From Flavobacterium soyangense (GTDB taxonomy: Bacteria; Bacteroidota; Bacteroidia; Flavobacteriales; Flavobacteriaceae), in the NCBI RefSeq assembly GCF_015277675.1, contig NZ_JADHEC010000014.1:1-64000 (forward strand): a DNA stretch of 64,000 nt, given 5' to 3'. Position numbers and translations under genes: made by a program. Below are positions 17,238 through 26,482 of the stretch, piece by piece; positions within the stretch are counted from its first letter, which is position 1, and the number at the start of each line of letters is the position of its first letter. Under the pieces are notes generated by a model. It had not been told where the DNA came from and searched no databases. It saw only the letters and a program-made list of their open reading frames with translations.

Positions 17238-19287
17238 TTTTTTCTAAATCTAATAAAAAACTGAATTCTTTTGCCAATTCCTTAATGGCTTCGAACCTTC
17301 CCGAAGCTCCTCCGTGACCGGCTTCCATATTTGTATCGAGAAATAAAAGGGAATTATCTGTTTTCATACTTCGTAATTTAGCAACCCATTTAGCTGGTTC
17401 CCAGTACTGTACCTGTGAATCGTGCAATCCGGTTGATACATACATATTAGGATAACTTTGTTTTTTAACATTGTCATAAGGCGAATACGAAGCCATATAA
17501 TGATAATATTTTTTAACATTTGGATTCCCCCATTCGTCATATTCTCCCGTTGTTAATGGAATTGTATCATCCAACATTGTTGTAATTACATCCACAAAAG
17601 GAACTTGAACAATTATTCCGTGGTATAATTCCGGTGCTAAATTCACAATTGCCCCCATCAATAACCCACCCGCTGAACCACCTTCGGCATATAAATGTTC
17701 CGGCGAAGTGTATTTTTTTTCAATCACAAATTTGGAACAATCAATAAAATCAGTGAAAGTATTTTTCTTTTTCAGCAATTTACCATCTTCATACCATTGT
17801 CTTCCTAAATCTTCTCCACCACGAATGTGCGCAATAGCAAAAATAAATCCTCTGTCAAGCAATGTCAATCGTGTTGATGAAAACGTGGCATCCATTGAAT
17901 GTCCATACGAACCATAAGCGTATAACAACAATGGATTCTTTCCGTCTTTTTTTAATCCTTTTCTATAAACCATCGATATTGGAATTTTGGTTCCATCTTT
18001 GGCTGTAGCCCAAATTCTTTCTTCGGTATAATTATTTTTATCGAATTTTCCGCCCAGAACTTGTTGTTCTTTCTTGATTTCCTTGGTTTTGGTCTTCATA
18101 TTGAAATCAATCACAGACGAAGGCGTAGTCATCGATTGATAGGAATAACGTAAAATATCAGTATCAAAATCTACATTGGTTCCAGTATAAGCAGTATAAG
18201 TTTCGCTTTCGAAAGGCAAATAATATTCCCCTTCTCCATTCCAAGGCATAATTCGTATTCTATTCAATCCATTGAAACGTTCTTCTAAAACGAGGAAATC
18301 CTTGAAAATCTCAATATCTTCCAATAAAACATCATCACGATGCGGAATAACCTCTGTCCAGTTTTCTTTGGAAGTGGTTGTTTCCAAGGTTTTCATCAAC
18401 TTGAAATTCGTGGCTTTATCCGCATTGGTCATTATGTAAAAACTATCTCCATAATGATTGATACTGTATTCCAAACCTCGAACCCGTTTCTGAAAAATCC
18501 TGAATTTTCCGTCGGGATTGTCAGCTTCCAATATTCTATATTCTGTGGTCAAAGTACTGCCCGATTCTATCGCCAGATATTTTCTGGACTTGGATTTGGC
18601 AACCTCAACATTATAAGTTTCATCTTTTTCAAAATAAACCAAAACATCATCGGCTTGATTTGAACCTAATTTATGTTTGAAAATTTTATCGGAACGCAAG
18701 GTAATTTCATCTTGACTAGAATAAAAAATAGTCTTGTTGTCATTAGCCCAAACGGCAGTTCCAGAAACTTTTTCAATTTTATCAGAAAGAATTTTACCTG
18801 TTTCCAGATTTTTAACCTGAATGTCATAGATCCTTCTTCCAATGACGTCAATGCTAAAAACGGCCAATTTATTATCTGGACTTATACTCAAACCTCCCAA
18901 TTGAAAATAAGATTGTCCTTTTGCCAATTTATTGCAATCGAACAAAATTTCCTCTTTTGCCGAAAGGCTTTCCTTTTTTCTGGAATAAATAGGATAATTT
19001 TTTCCTGTTTCGAAACGGGTTATATAGTAATAGCCATTGTATAAATAAGGAACCGACTCGTCATCCTCCTTGATTCTGCTCTTCATTTCCTCAAACAATT
19101 CCTTTTGAAAAACCTTGGTATGAGCAGTCATTTTTTTGTAATAGGCATTCTCTTTCTTAAGATAATCAATGACTTCCGGGTTTTCCCTGTCATTCAGCCA
19201 AAAGTAATTGTCTGTCCTAGCATGGCCGAATTTATCCAATGTTTTAGGGATTATTTTGGCTACTGGTGGCAGAATTTTTTTAATCAT
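17227..19287 (-). CDS. S9 family peptidase, oligopeptidase B type
   Basis: 686 residues, typical for oligopeptidase B. An N-terminal seven-bladed propeller (about 75-400) covers an alpha/beta hydrolase domain. The catalytic Ser lies in 'AEGGSAGGLLMGA' and the His in 'EAGHGGASGR'; 'TTGEYDEWGNPN' is characteristic of this subgroup. No signal peptide is seen, so cytoplasmic. It hydrolyses short peptides, in classical members after basic residues. The gene is monocistronic, with the cysteine synthase gene 72 bp downstream. Confidence 0.93.
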   Translation of the reverse strand: MIKKILPPVAKIIPKTLDKFGHARTDNYFWLNDRENPEVIDYLKKENAYYKKMTAHTKVFQKELFEEMKSRIKEDDESVPYLYNGYYYITRFETGKNYPIYSRKKESLSAKEEILFDCNKLAKGQSYFQLGGLSISPDNKLAVFSIDVIGRRIYDIQVKNLETGKILSDKIEKVSGTAVWANDNKTIFYSSQDEITLRSDKIFKHKLGSNQADDVLVYFEKDETYNVEVAKSKSRKYLAIESGSTLTTEYRILEADNPDGKFRIFQKRVRGLEYSINHYGDSFYIMTNADKATNFKLMKTLETTTSKENWTEVIPHRDDVLLEDIEIFKDFLVLEERFNGLNRIRIMPWNGEGEYYLPFESETYTAYTGTNVDFDTDILRYSYQSMTTPSSVIDFNMKTKTKEIKKEQQVLGGKFDKNNYTEERIWATAKDGTKIPISMVYRKGLKKDGKNPLLLYAYGSYGHSMDATFSSTRLTLLDRGFIFAIAHIRGGEDLGRQWYEDGKLLKKKNTFTDFIDCSKFVIEKKYTSPEHLYAEGGSAGGLLMGAIVNLAPELYHGIIVQVPFVDVITTMLDDTIPLTTGEYDEWGNPNVKKYYHYMASYSPYDNVKKQSYPNMYVSTGLHDSQVQYWEPAKWVAKLRSMKTDNSLLFLDTNMEAGHGGASGRFEAIKELAKEFSFLLDLEKIEK

Positions 19288-19320
19288 ATTTTTAAACTTT
19301 CAATTTTGACGAAGGTATTA

Positions 19321-19328
19321 CAAAAATA
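19321..19328 (-). promoter_or_regulatory. -7 element for the S9 peptidase gene
   Basis: Minus-strand TATTTTTG, a perfect TAnnTTTG match, 33 nt upstream of the ATG. No correctly spaced TTG. Confidence 0.35.
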
Positions 19329-19396
19329 ACACAAACATAGTTTAGAATGGATCTATATTTTATCAAAATTTTAATCAATATCACTTTGCAAAATAG

Positions 19397-19404
19397 TAAT
19401 TTTG
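19397..19404 (+). promoter_or_regulatory. -7 element for the ybaB gene
   Basis: TAATTTTG, a perfect TAnnTTTG match, 25 nt before the ATG. The TTTG at 19385-19388 is too close to be its -33 element. Confidence 0.4.
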
Positions 19405-19429
19405 CGTGACATATTAAAAAATCATAAAA

Positions 19430-19750
19430 ATGGATTTAATGGGAATGATGGGTAAATTGAAGGAAACCCAACGAAAAATTGAAGAAACTAAATTACGTTT
19501 GGATTCGGTTTTAATAGACGAACATAGCAATGACGGCGCATTGAAAGTAACTTTCACGGCCAACGGAAAACTAAAATCTATTTCTATAGCCGATTCTTTA
19601 TTGGAAGACAAAGAGCAATTAGAAGATTATTTGATTGTAACCTTGAACAAAGCCATCGAAAAAGCCGCAAAAGTAAACCAAGCAGAATTAGATGCTGTCG
19701 CTAAAGTCGATATGCCAATGATTCCGGGAATGGATGAAATGTTTAAATAA
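19430..19750 (+). CDS. YbaB/EbfC family nucleoid-associated protein
   Basis: 106 residues, the standard size. It opens with a Met/Lys-rich helix ('[20 protein letters not shown]'), a central strand pair ('[20 protein letters not shown]') and a C-terminal helix with '[19 protein letters not shown]', ending in the family's 'PGMDEMF'. These proteins form dimers that bind and compact DNA. In other bacteria ybaB sits with dnaX-recR; here it stands alone. Confidence 0.93.
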   Translation: MDLMGMMGKLKETQRKIEETKLRLDSVLIDEHSNDGALKVTFTANGKLKSISIADSLLEDKEQLEDYLIVTLNKAIEKAAKVNQAELDAVAKVDMPMIPGMDEMFK

Positions 19751-19818
19751 ACTACAAAGGACTTAAATTCCATAGATTTGTTTGTTGCCTTAATTTGCAC
19801 ACTGAAATATAGATTCTT

Positions 19819-19871
19819 GCCACTGATTCACAGATTTTTAAAACAATTACTATAATCTGTGAATCAGTGGC
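19819..19871. repeat. Intergenic inverted repeat, GCCACnGATTCACAGATT family (copy 1)
   Basis: Perfect 18-bp arms (19819-19836 and 19854-19871) around a 17-nt AT-rich loop. A second copy lies at 61463-61514. The sixth base of the arm differs (T here, A there) and the complementary base of the other arm changes with it. Flanks are T-rich, so it could act as a terminator for ybaB. Confidence 0.85.
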
Positions 19872-19975
19872 ATAATTTTTAAAACCGGAAAGATAATTGT
19901 ATTGAAAGTGCATAGTTTTAAACTACATTCAAGAACTATAAAAAATAATTTAACCCAATAATAATATCAAATCAA

Positions 19976-20386
19976 ATGATAAATCACAAAAATTGGCACG
20001 AAAAACACGTTGAAACATTAAGCTTCGGAAGTCGTTTAGCTGATTCAGTGGCAAGAGGAATGGGTTCTTGGAAATTTATCATTCTTCAAACCGTTTTAGT
20101 AATCCTCTGGATGGGACTAAATATTATTGGTTATTTCTACCATTGGGATGTATATCCATTTATATTGCTCAATCTTCTTTTTTCGACACAAGCTGCTTAT
20201 GCTGCGCCAATTATTATGATGGCTCAAAACAGACAAAACGAAAGAGACCGTTTGCAGGCTCAGGCTGATTATCAAACAAACATTGATGCAAAACTTGAAA
20301 TTGAAGCCCTTACAATAAAACTTAACCAACTTGAAGTAAATAAACTAGACAAGATTATTGCAATGTTAGAACAAATGAAGAAATAA
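19976..20386 (+). CDS. DUF1003 membrane protein
   Basis: 136 residues. 'FGSRLADSVARGMGSWKFI' leads into two transmembrane segments (about 42-62 and 70-88), followed by 'AAPIIMMAQNRQNERDR', the DUF1003 signature, and a C-terminal coiled coil of about 40 residues. The family is found across bacteria as a small cytoplasmic-membrane protein without a settled function. It is convergent with the threonine aldolase gene. Confidence 0.9.
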   Translation: MINHKNWHEKHVETLSFGSRLADSVARGMGSWKFIILQTVLVILWMGLNIIGYFYHWDVYPFILLNLLFSTQAAYAAPIIMMAQNRQNERDRLQAQADYQTNIDAKLEIEALTIKLNQLEVNKLDKIIAMLEQMKK

Positions 20387-20407
20387 TTAAAACCTGACAG
20401 TTATTAA

Positions 20408-20425
20408 AAACCTGACAGGTTTAAA
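20408..20425. terminator. Palindromic terminator between convergent genes
   Basis: AAACCTG and CAGGTTT flank a single A (20408-20422). The CCTGACAG word also appears at 20393. It sits between the DUF1003 and threonine aldolase stop codons. A related CCGACAG/CTGTCGG stem follows prfB. Confidence 0.45.
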
Positions 20426-20429
20426 TTAT

Positions 20430-21449
20430 TCACAACTTCTCCAAAGTTTCCATCACATAAGTGTGCATCACTTCACGATAATCAAGATGTGTTACGATTC
20501 GTAATTTTCCGTGTCCCATTGTGCTTATCGAGATTCCTTTTTGTTTTAATTTCTCTATCAAAACGGCTTCGTCTATATTAAATCGAACCGAGAAAATTAA
20601 GATATTGGTTTCTACAGGTTCTACTTTTTCGACCCAATTCAGTTTTTCTAGAACAGCTCCTAATTCCTTGGCACGCCTATGATCGTCTGCCAATCTTTCG
20701 ATGTTGTTGTCTAATGCATAAATTCCGGCTGCCGCCAAATAACCTACTTGACGCATTCCGCCACCAAGAATTTTTCGAATTCGCAAAGCCCTGTGAATCG
20801 TGGCTTTATCGGACAATAAAAGGGAACCAATTGGCGCTCCCAAACCTTTGGACAAGCAAACGGAAATCGTGTCAAATACTTTTCCGTAATTTTTTGGATT
20901 GTCATTGGTGGCAACCAAAGCGTTCCAAATCCTGGCACCATCCAAGTGAAATTTCAGATTATTGGCATCGCAAACCTTCCTTATTTTCTTAAATTCTTCA
21001 AAATCATAACAGGCGCCACCTCCTTTGTTAGTCGTGTTTTCGACACAAACCAAACTTGTCAGCGGGCTGTGATAAAATTCTGGATCATTGATGGAACCGG
21101 CCACTTGTCCAGCCGTGATCATTCCGCGATTTCCATTCAATAAACAGCAGGAAACACCACTATTAAAGGAAGCTCCTCCGCCTTCGTAATTATAAACGTG
21201 TGCCCATTTATCAGCGATTAGTTGTTCGCCAGGTTGCGTATGTAATTTGATGGCCGTTTGATTTGCCATTGTTCCCGAAGGAAAAAAGAGTCCTGCTTCC
21301 ATCCCAAACATTTCGGCAACCCTGGCTTCTAATTCTATTACAGTTGGATCTTGTTTGTAGACATCATCACCAACTTCGGCTTTAAACATTGCTCGCAACA
21401 TTTCTTGTGTAGGTTTTGTAACGGTATCGCTAACTAAATTAATTTCCAT
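20430..21449 (-). CDS. Low-specificity threonine aldolase family PLP enzyme
   Basis: 339 residues, usual length. Fold type I PLP enzyme that cleaves L-threonine or allo-threonine to glycine and acetaldehyde. 'LVSDTVTKPTQEMLRAM' and 'VGDDVYKQDPTV' open the protein; 'FFPSGTMANQTAI' and 'FHLDGARIWNA' bind the cofactor; the PLP Lys is in 'SVCLSKGLGAPIGSLL'. 'RKILGGGMRQVG' is the usual downstream family block. It is divergently transcribed from prfB with 85 bp between. Confidence 0.94.
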   Translation of the reverse strand: MEINLVSDTVTKPTQEMLRAMFKAEVGDDVYKQDPTVIELEARVAEMFGMEAGLFFPSGTMANQTAIKLHTQPGEQLIADKWAHVYNYEGGGASFNSGVSCCLLNGNRGMITAGQVAGSINDPEFYHSPLTSLVCVENTTNKGGGACYDFEEFKKIRKVCDANNLKFHLDGARIWNALVATNDNPKNYGKVFDTISVCLSKGLGAPIGSLLLSDKATIHRALRIRKILGGGMRQVGYLAAAGIYALDNNIERLADDHRRAKELGAVLEKLNWVEKVEPVETNILIFSVRFNIDEAVLIEKLKQKGISISTMGHGKLRIVTHLDYREVMHTYVMETLEKL

Positions 21450-21482
21450 ATTATTTTTATATCAGTACGAATGGTTCTCGAC

Positions 21483-21512
21483 TTGTCCCTTCGCAAAATT
21501 TTTCTATTTTTG
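21483..21512 (+). promoter_or_regulatory. Bacteroidota promoter for prfB
   Basis: TTG (21483-21485), 19 nt, TATTTTTG (21505-21512), ending 22 nt before the ATG. The geometry is the same as for the yebC promoter. Confidence 0.65.
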
Positions 21513-21534
21513 TGCCACAAAATTACTATAATTT

Positions 21535-22633
21535 ATGACAACTACCGAACAAATAAAAGGTATTGTAGAGCGCCTTGGTGCGTTGAGGAGGTATCTTTGA
21601 CGTTGATGCCAAACTAATCGAAATTACCAACGAAGAGGAAAAAACCTTGGCTCCAGACTTTTGGAACAATGCCAAGGAAGCCGAAATCTATATAAAAAAT
21701 CTTCGCTCCAAGAAAAAATGGATTGAAGATTACAATAAAGCAGTCGAAATGACTGATGAGTTGCAACTGGCTTACGAATTCTACAAAGAGGGGGAACTTT
21801 CTGCGGAGGAATTAGACGAGCAGTACCATAATACCGAACATCATATTGAAGCGATTGAATTCAAAAATATGCTTTCGGATGAAGGTGATAGTTTGAGTGC
21901 GGTGCTACAAATTACGGCTGGTGCTGGTGGAACCGAAAGTTGCGACTGGGCTTCGATGTTGATGCGAATGTATATGATGTGGGCCGAAAAATCGGGTTAC
22001 AAATTGCGGGAACTGAATTACCAGGAAGGTGATGCAGCTGGCATAAAAACAGTAACCTTAGAAATCGAAGGTGATTATGCTTTTGGCTATTTGAAAGGTG
22101 AAAACGGAGTGCATCGATTGGTGCGAATTTCTCCTTTTGACAGCAATGCCAAGCGACACACGTCTTTTGCATCGGTTTATGTATATCCGCTGGTCGATGA
22201 TACAATAGAAATTGAAATCAATCCTGCCGATATTGTTATCACAACAGCTCGTTCGAGTGGTGCTGGAGGGCAAAACGTGAATAAAGTGGAAACGAAAGTT
22301 CAGTTAGTCCACAAACCTTCCGGGATTCAGATTCAATGTTCGGAAACACGTTCGCAACACGACAATAGAAACCGGGCGATGCAAATGCTTAAATCTCAAT
22401 TGTATGAAATTGAGCTGAAAAAACAACAAGAACAACGCTCCGATATTGAAGCCGGAAAGATGAAAATCGAATGGGGATCGCAAATTCGAAATTATGTGAT
22501 GCAACCTTATAAATTAGTCAAAGACGTTCGCACCGGTTATGAAACCAGCAATGTTGATGGCGTGATGAATGGCGAAATTGACGAGTTCCTGAAAGCATTC
22601 CTGATGATGATGGGACAAAAAGAAGAGGAATAG
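21535..22633 (+). CDS. prfB: Peptide chain release factor 2, expressed through a programmed +1 frameshift
   Basis: 365 residues when read as 21535-21597 joined to 21599-22633. Zero-frame translation starts '[20 protein letters not shown]' and meets TGA at 21598 right after CTT. Skipping T21598 continues as '[10 protein letters not shown]' into the main frame. RF2 recognises UGA and UAA. The peptidyl-hydrolysis loop 'GAGGQNVNK' and the preceding 'TTARSS' are present, and '[12 protein letters not shown]' with '[14 protein letters not shown]' are class I RF blocks. Starting instead at the TTG 21647 would lose the conserved N-terminus. Expression is autoregulated: low RF2 favours the shift. Confidence 0.96.
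21586..21601 (+). promoter_or_regulatory. prfB +1 frameshift signal
   Basis: AGGAGG (21586-21591), a TAT codon, then CTT TGA C (21595-21601). The SD-like hexamer, the three-base spacing, the slippery CTT and the in-frame TGA with a following C match the classical bacterial prfB site. The SD-like element normally stimulates the shift by pairing with 16S rRNA. Confidence 0.95.
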
Positions 22634-22660
22634 TTTGCAGTGGCAATATTTAGATATTTT

Positions 22661-22695
22661 AAACCCGACAGTTTTTTGAAACCTGTCGGGTTTTT
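22661..22695 (+). terminator. Terminator after prfB
   Basis: AAACCCGACAG and CTGTCGGGTTT form a perfect 11-bp stem around an 11-nt loop, followed by T-rich sequence. Confidence 0.85.
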
Positions 22696-22894
22696 ATTTG
22701 AGTTTTATACATACAAAACAATCTTTTTCCATCCAAAAACGCAAGCAAACAACCGTAAGATGAATACATTATTTTATTGTTAAATTTTCTCTGGGACAGA
22801 CTATAAAACTTGGCTCTAAGCAATCCATTAGGAAATTCAACTCAAATTTAATATATTTAGCAAATATATCCCATACCCAACTAATCCAACATCA

Positions 22895-23893
22895 ATGAAA
22901 TCCTATTCCATTCAAGAAATAAATGAAGTTTTAAAAGGCACTCTTATAGGTAATACTTCCATAATAATTACAGCGCCAGAACAATTAGGACTTGCTGGTG
23001 CTTCTGATATTTCATTTATTGGAAACAAGAAATACGAAAGATTTTGGGAAACATCTAAAGCATGCGCAGCAATTGTTAACGAAGATATTTCGATTGAACC
23101 CGGAAAAAACAAGGTTTTTATCAAAGTAAAAAATGCTGATTTAGCAATGTCGCAAGTTTTAGAACTTTTTGCTCCGCCTACTCCATTATTTAGCATTGAT
23201 ATTCATACAAAAGCAATTATAGAGAAAACTGCCATTATAGGAAACGGAACAAAAATTGGCGCCGGAAGTTATATTGGTCCAAAAGTTAAAATTGGCGAAA
23301 ACGTCATTATTTATCCTAATGTTACTATTCTTGATGAATGCACGATAGGAAAAAACACGATAATTTGGCCCGGTGCAGTAGTTCGAGAACGTTGTCATAT
23401 AGGCTCAGATTGTATCATTCACCCTAATGCCACGATTGGCGCAGACGGTTTTGGATTTCGCCCTTGTCCTGAAAAAGGGTTGGTCAAAATTCCACAAATA
23501 GGAAACGTAATTATTGGCAATGGAGTCGAAATTGGTGCAAATTCGTGTGTCGACAGAGGGAAATTCAGCTCAACAGTTTTAGGTGATGGTTGCAAGATTG
23601 ACAATTTAGTACAAATTGGCCATAATAGTATTTTAGGGAAATTCTGTATCATGGCAGGAAATTCTGGATTAGCAGGTTCAGTAACGTTAGGAAACGGAGT
23701 TATCATTGGCGGAAGCGCATCAATAAAAGACCACGTAACCATTGGCGATGGAGCAATTGTTGGTGCCGGGTCAGGTGTTACAGGTGACATTCCAGCCGGA
23801 AAAACGATGTTAGGTTATCCTGCAGTTGAAGCTCGAGATGCATTAAAACAATGGGCGATTTTAAAAAGGCTCGTTAATGAATCCAAGAAATAA
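22895..23893 (+). CDS. LpxD-like UDP-3-O-acylglucosamine N-acyltransferase
   Basis: 332 residues. The N-terminal uridine-binding-type domain (about 1-100, 'LAGASDISFIGNKKYERFWE') is followed by a left-handed beta helix of hexapeptide repeats (about 105-295) and a C-terminal helix. 'HPNATIGADGFGF' and 'QIGHNSILG' match the LpxD catalytic region, with the His in 'IGHN'. LpxD adds the second acyl chain in lipid A synthesis. The gene is not next to lpxC/fabZ/lpxA, so it is likely a second, stand-alone LpxD paralogue. Its substrate might be another UDP-sugar. Confidence 0.88.
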   Translation: MKSYSIQEINEVLKGTLIGNTSIIITAPEQLGLAGASDISFIGNKKYERFWETSKACAAIVNEDISIEPGKNKVFIKVKNADLAMSQVLELFAPPTPLFSIDIHTKAIIEKTAIIGNGTKIGAGSYIGPKVKIGENVIIYPNVTILDECTIGKNTIIWPGAVVRERCHIGSDCIIHPNATIGADGFGFRPCPEKGLVKIPQIGNVIIGNGVEIGANSCVDRGKFSSTVLGDGCKIDNLVQIGHNSILGKFCIMAGNSGLAGSVTLGNGVIIGGSASIKDHVTIGDGAIVGAGSGVTGDIPAGKTMLGYPAVEARDALKQWAILKRLVNESKK

Positions 23894-23972
23894 ATCTGGA
23901 AAATATTCTCAAATCTATTACTATGGTTTTGTAATTTAGCCGTCTCTATTTTCAGATAAACACAATTTCATT

Positions 23973-25601
23973 ATGGACTTGAACTTCAATAAAAACGAAG
24001 ACCACAATAAACTCCTTCTCTCTGATCTGCGTCATAAATTTGCCAAAGTAAAACTAGGTGGAGGCGAAATACGCATCAAAAAATTACATGCCGAAGGCAA
24101 GATGACGGCGCGGGAACGCATTGATTATTTGCTTGACGCCAAAGGGAAATCTATTGAAATTGGCGGATTTGTTGGCGAAGGAATGTATATCGAACACGGC
24201 GGATGTCCTTCGGGAGGTGTTGTGGTAAAAATTGGATACATAAAAGGAAAACAATGCATAGTCGTGGCCAATGATGCGACTGTAAAAGCGGGAGCCTGGT
24301 TCCCAATTACGGCAAAGAAAAATCTGCGAGCACAAGAAATTGCGATGGAAAACAGATTACCAATAATTTATTTGGTGGATTCCGCAGGAGTCTATTTGCC
24401 ACTACAAGACGAAATTTTTCCTGATAAGGAACACTTTGGACGCATTTTTAGAAACAATGCCCTGATGAGCAGTATGGGAATTACACAAATTTCGGCAGTT
24501 ATGGGAAGTTGTGTTGCCGGTGGCGCCTATCTTCCTATAATGAGCGACGAAGCTTTGATTGTGAATAAAACCGGAAGCATTTTCCTTGCTGGAAGTTATT
24601 TAGTCAAAGCTGCCATTGGCGAAAATATTGATAACGAAACCCTTGGCGGAGCAACAACACATTGCGAAATTTCGGGTGTTACAGATTATAAAGCCAAAGA
24701 TGATAAAGACGCTTTGGATAAAATTAAAAATATTATAGACAAAATTGGCGATTATGACAAGACCGGTTTTAGTCGAATCAAGTCCGCAAAACCAGCATTA
24801 GATGAAAATGAAATTTATGGTATTTTGCCAAAAGCCCGAAATGAACAGTATGACATGATGGAAATAATCAGCCGACTGGTCGATAATTCTGAATTTGAAG
24901 CTTACAAAGACGGTTATGGCCAAACTATTATCACGGGTTATGCACGAATTGATGGTTGGGCTGTGGGAATTGTTGCCAATCAACGAAAAGTGGTGAAAAC
25001 TAAGACAGGTGAAATGCAATTTGGTGGCGTAATTTATTCGGATTCCGCAGATAAAGCAACCCGATTTATTGCCAATTGCAACCAGAAAAAAATACCTTTG
25101 GTTTTCTTGCAAGATGTTACAGGATTTATGGTTGGTTCCAAATCTGAACAAGGTGGAATCATAAAAGATGGTGCCAAAATGGTGAATGCCGTTTCTAATT
25201 CAGTAGTACCAAAATTCACCATTATTGTTGGAAATTCGTATGGTGCAGGGAATTATGCAATGTGTGGAAAAGCATACGATCCAAGATTAATAGTGGCTTG
25301 GCCCAGTGCAGAACTTGCCGTTATGGGCGGAACACAAGCTGCAAAAGTATTGGCACAAATTGAAGCTTCTTCGCTAAAAGCAAAAGGAGAAATCGTGGAT
25401 GAAGCCAAAGAAATGGCACTTTTCGAAAAAATAAAAGCGCGTTATGATGAGCAAACTTCGCCATATTATGCAGCTTCCAGACTTTGGACAGATGCCATAA
25501 TCGATCCTTTAGAAACCAGAACCTGGATTTCGATGGGAATTGAAGCTGCAAACCATTCGCCTATCGAAAAGAAATTTAATTTGGGAGTGATACAGGTTTA
25601 A
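23973..25601 (+). CDS. Acyl-CoA carboxylase beta (carboxyltransferase) subunit
   Basis: 542 residues. Two crotonase-like carboxyltransferase halves are visible: 'VVANDATVKAGAWFPITAKK' and 'GSCVAGGAYLPIMSDE' in the first, 'LQDVTGFMVGS' and 'IIVGNSYGAGNYAMCG' in the second. 'DEIFPDKEHFGRIFRN' most resembles 3-methylcrotonyl-CoA carboxylase beta subunits of leucine breakdown; propionyl-CoA cannot be excluded. No biotin carboxylase or biotin carrier gene is nearby, so the alpha subunit must be elsewhere. An alpha/beta hydrolase gene starts 2 bp after the stop codon. Confidence 0.93.
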   Translation: MDLNFNKNEDHNKLLLSDLRHKFAKVKLGGGEIRIKKLHAEGKMTARERIDYLLDAKGKSIEIGGFVGEGMYIEHGGCPSGGVVVKIGYIKGKQCIVVANDATVKAGAWFPITAKKNLRAQEIAMENRLPIIYLVDSAGVYLPLQDEIFPDKEHFGRIFRNNALMSSMGITQISAVMGSCVAGGAYLPIMSDEALIVNKTGSIFLAGSYLVKAAIGENIDNETLGGATTHCEISGVTDYKAKDDKDALDKIKNIIDKIGDYDKTGFSRIKSAKPALDENEIYGILPKARNEQYDMMEIISRLVDNSEFEAYKDGYGQTIITGYARIDGWAVGIVANQRKVVKTKTGEMQFGGVIYSDSADKATRFIANCNQKKIPLVFLQDVTGFMVGSKSEQGGIIKDGAKMVNAVSNSVVPKFTIIVGNSYGAGNYAMCGKAYDPRLIVAWPSAELAVMGGTQAAKVLAQIEASSLKAKGEIVDEAKEMALFEKIKARYDEQTSPYYAASRLWTDAIIDPLETRTWISMGIEAANHSPIEKKFNLGVIQV

Positions 25602-25603
25602 CA

Positions 25604-26374
25604 ATGAAAAAAATATTCTTCATATTAATTGCTATTATTTCACTAAATATAAGTGCACAAAAACTTCATGAAAACGGCAAATATGTTGATGTAAATGGCG
25701 TAAAACTATATTACGAAATTTATGGTAAAGGAGAACCATTATTAATGATTCACGGCAACGGAGGGTCATTTGTTTGCTTTGAAAATCAAGTTGCGGAATT
25801 CTCGAAACATTTTAAGGTTGTATTAGTTGATTGCAGAGGAAGAGGAAATTCAAGTTATCAAAAAGGGGTTGAATTGACTTTTGACCTTCAGGTTAAAGAC
25901 ATTAATTTATTTCTTGACAAATTAAACATCAAAAAAACAAATATTCTTGGCTGGAGCGATGGTGGAATAATTGGGTTATTATTCGCCATAAAATATCCTG
26001 AAAAAGTCAATAAACTAGTAACATCTGGAGCAAATATATTTCCTGAAGGTGTCGTTCATTTTGATGATATGAAAAAAACGGTTGCTAAATTAGAAAATAA
26101 AAATAAAAACCACGAAAATGATTTAGATATCGATTTAAACAATTTAGACATTTATTATCCCAATTTGAAATACTCCGATTTAAATGTCATCAAATCCAAA
26201 ACTTTAATCATTGCCGGTGATCACGATGAAATCAAAGGAGAACATACCCTTAAAATTTATGAATCCATTCCCGATGCACAATTGGCAATTTTGCCCAATA
26301 GTTCACATTCTGCTTTGATAGAAAATACAACCCTTTTTAATGAAATAGTTTTGCATTTTTTAATGCAACAATAA
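25604..26374 (+). CDS. Exported alpha/beta hydrolase
   Basis: 256 residues. A signal peptide ('FFILIAIISLNISAQ') predicts periplasmic or outer-membrane location. The fold shows 'PLLMIHGNGGSFVCF' (oxyanion loop HGNGG), the nucleophile Ser in 'LGWSDGGIIGL', an acid candidate in 'AGDHDEI' and the His in 'SSHSALIE'. The substrate is unknown. It starts 2 bp after the carboxylase beta-subunit gene and is very likely co-transcribed, although one acts in the cytoplasm and the other outside it. Confidence 0.9.
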   Translation: MKKIFFILIAIISLNISAQKLHENGKYVDVNGVKLYYEIYGKGEPLLMIHGNGGSFVCFENQVAEFSKHFKVVLVDCRGRGNSSYQKGVELTFDLQVKDINLFLDKLNIKKTNILGWSDGGIIGLLFAIKYPEKVNKLVTSGANIFPEGVVHFDDMKKTVAKLENKNKNHENDLDIDLNNLDIYYPNLKYSDLNVIKSKTLIIAGDHDEIKGEHTLKIYESIPDAQLAILPNSSHSALIENTTLFNEIVLHFLMQQ

Positions 26375-26482
26375 ATTAAATTGTAGTTAAAATATCTTTT
26401 TTTGAATTTTTTATTTTTTAGACAAATCTTTTTATTACGTTAAAAATTAGTACCTTAGTATTAGCTTTTAAACTTAAACACT

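Noticed and set aside
21598..21600. Stop codon in prfB as a sign of a pseudogene
   Set aside because: AGGAGG, CTT and TGA-C are in the classical programmed frameshift arrangement, and the downstream frame is intact.
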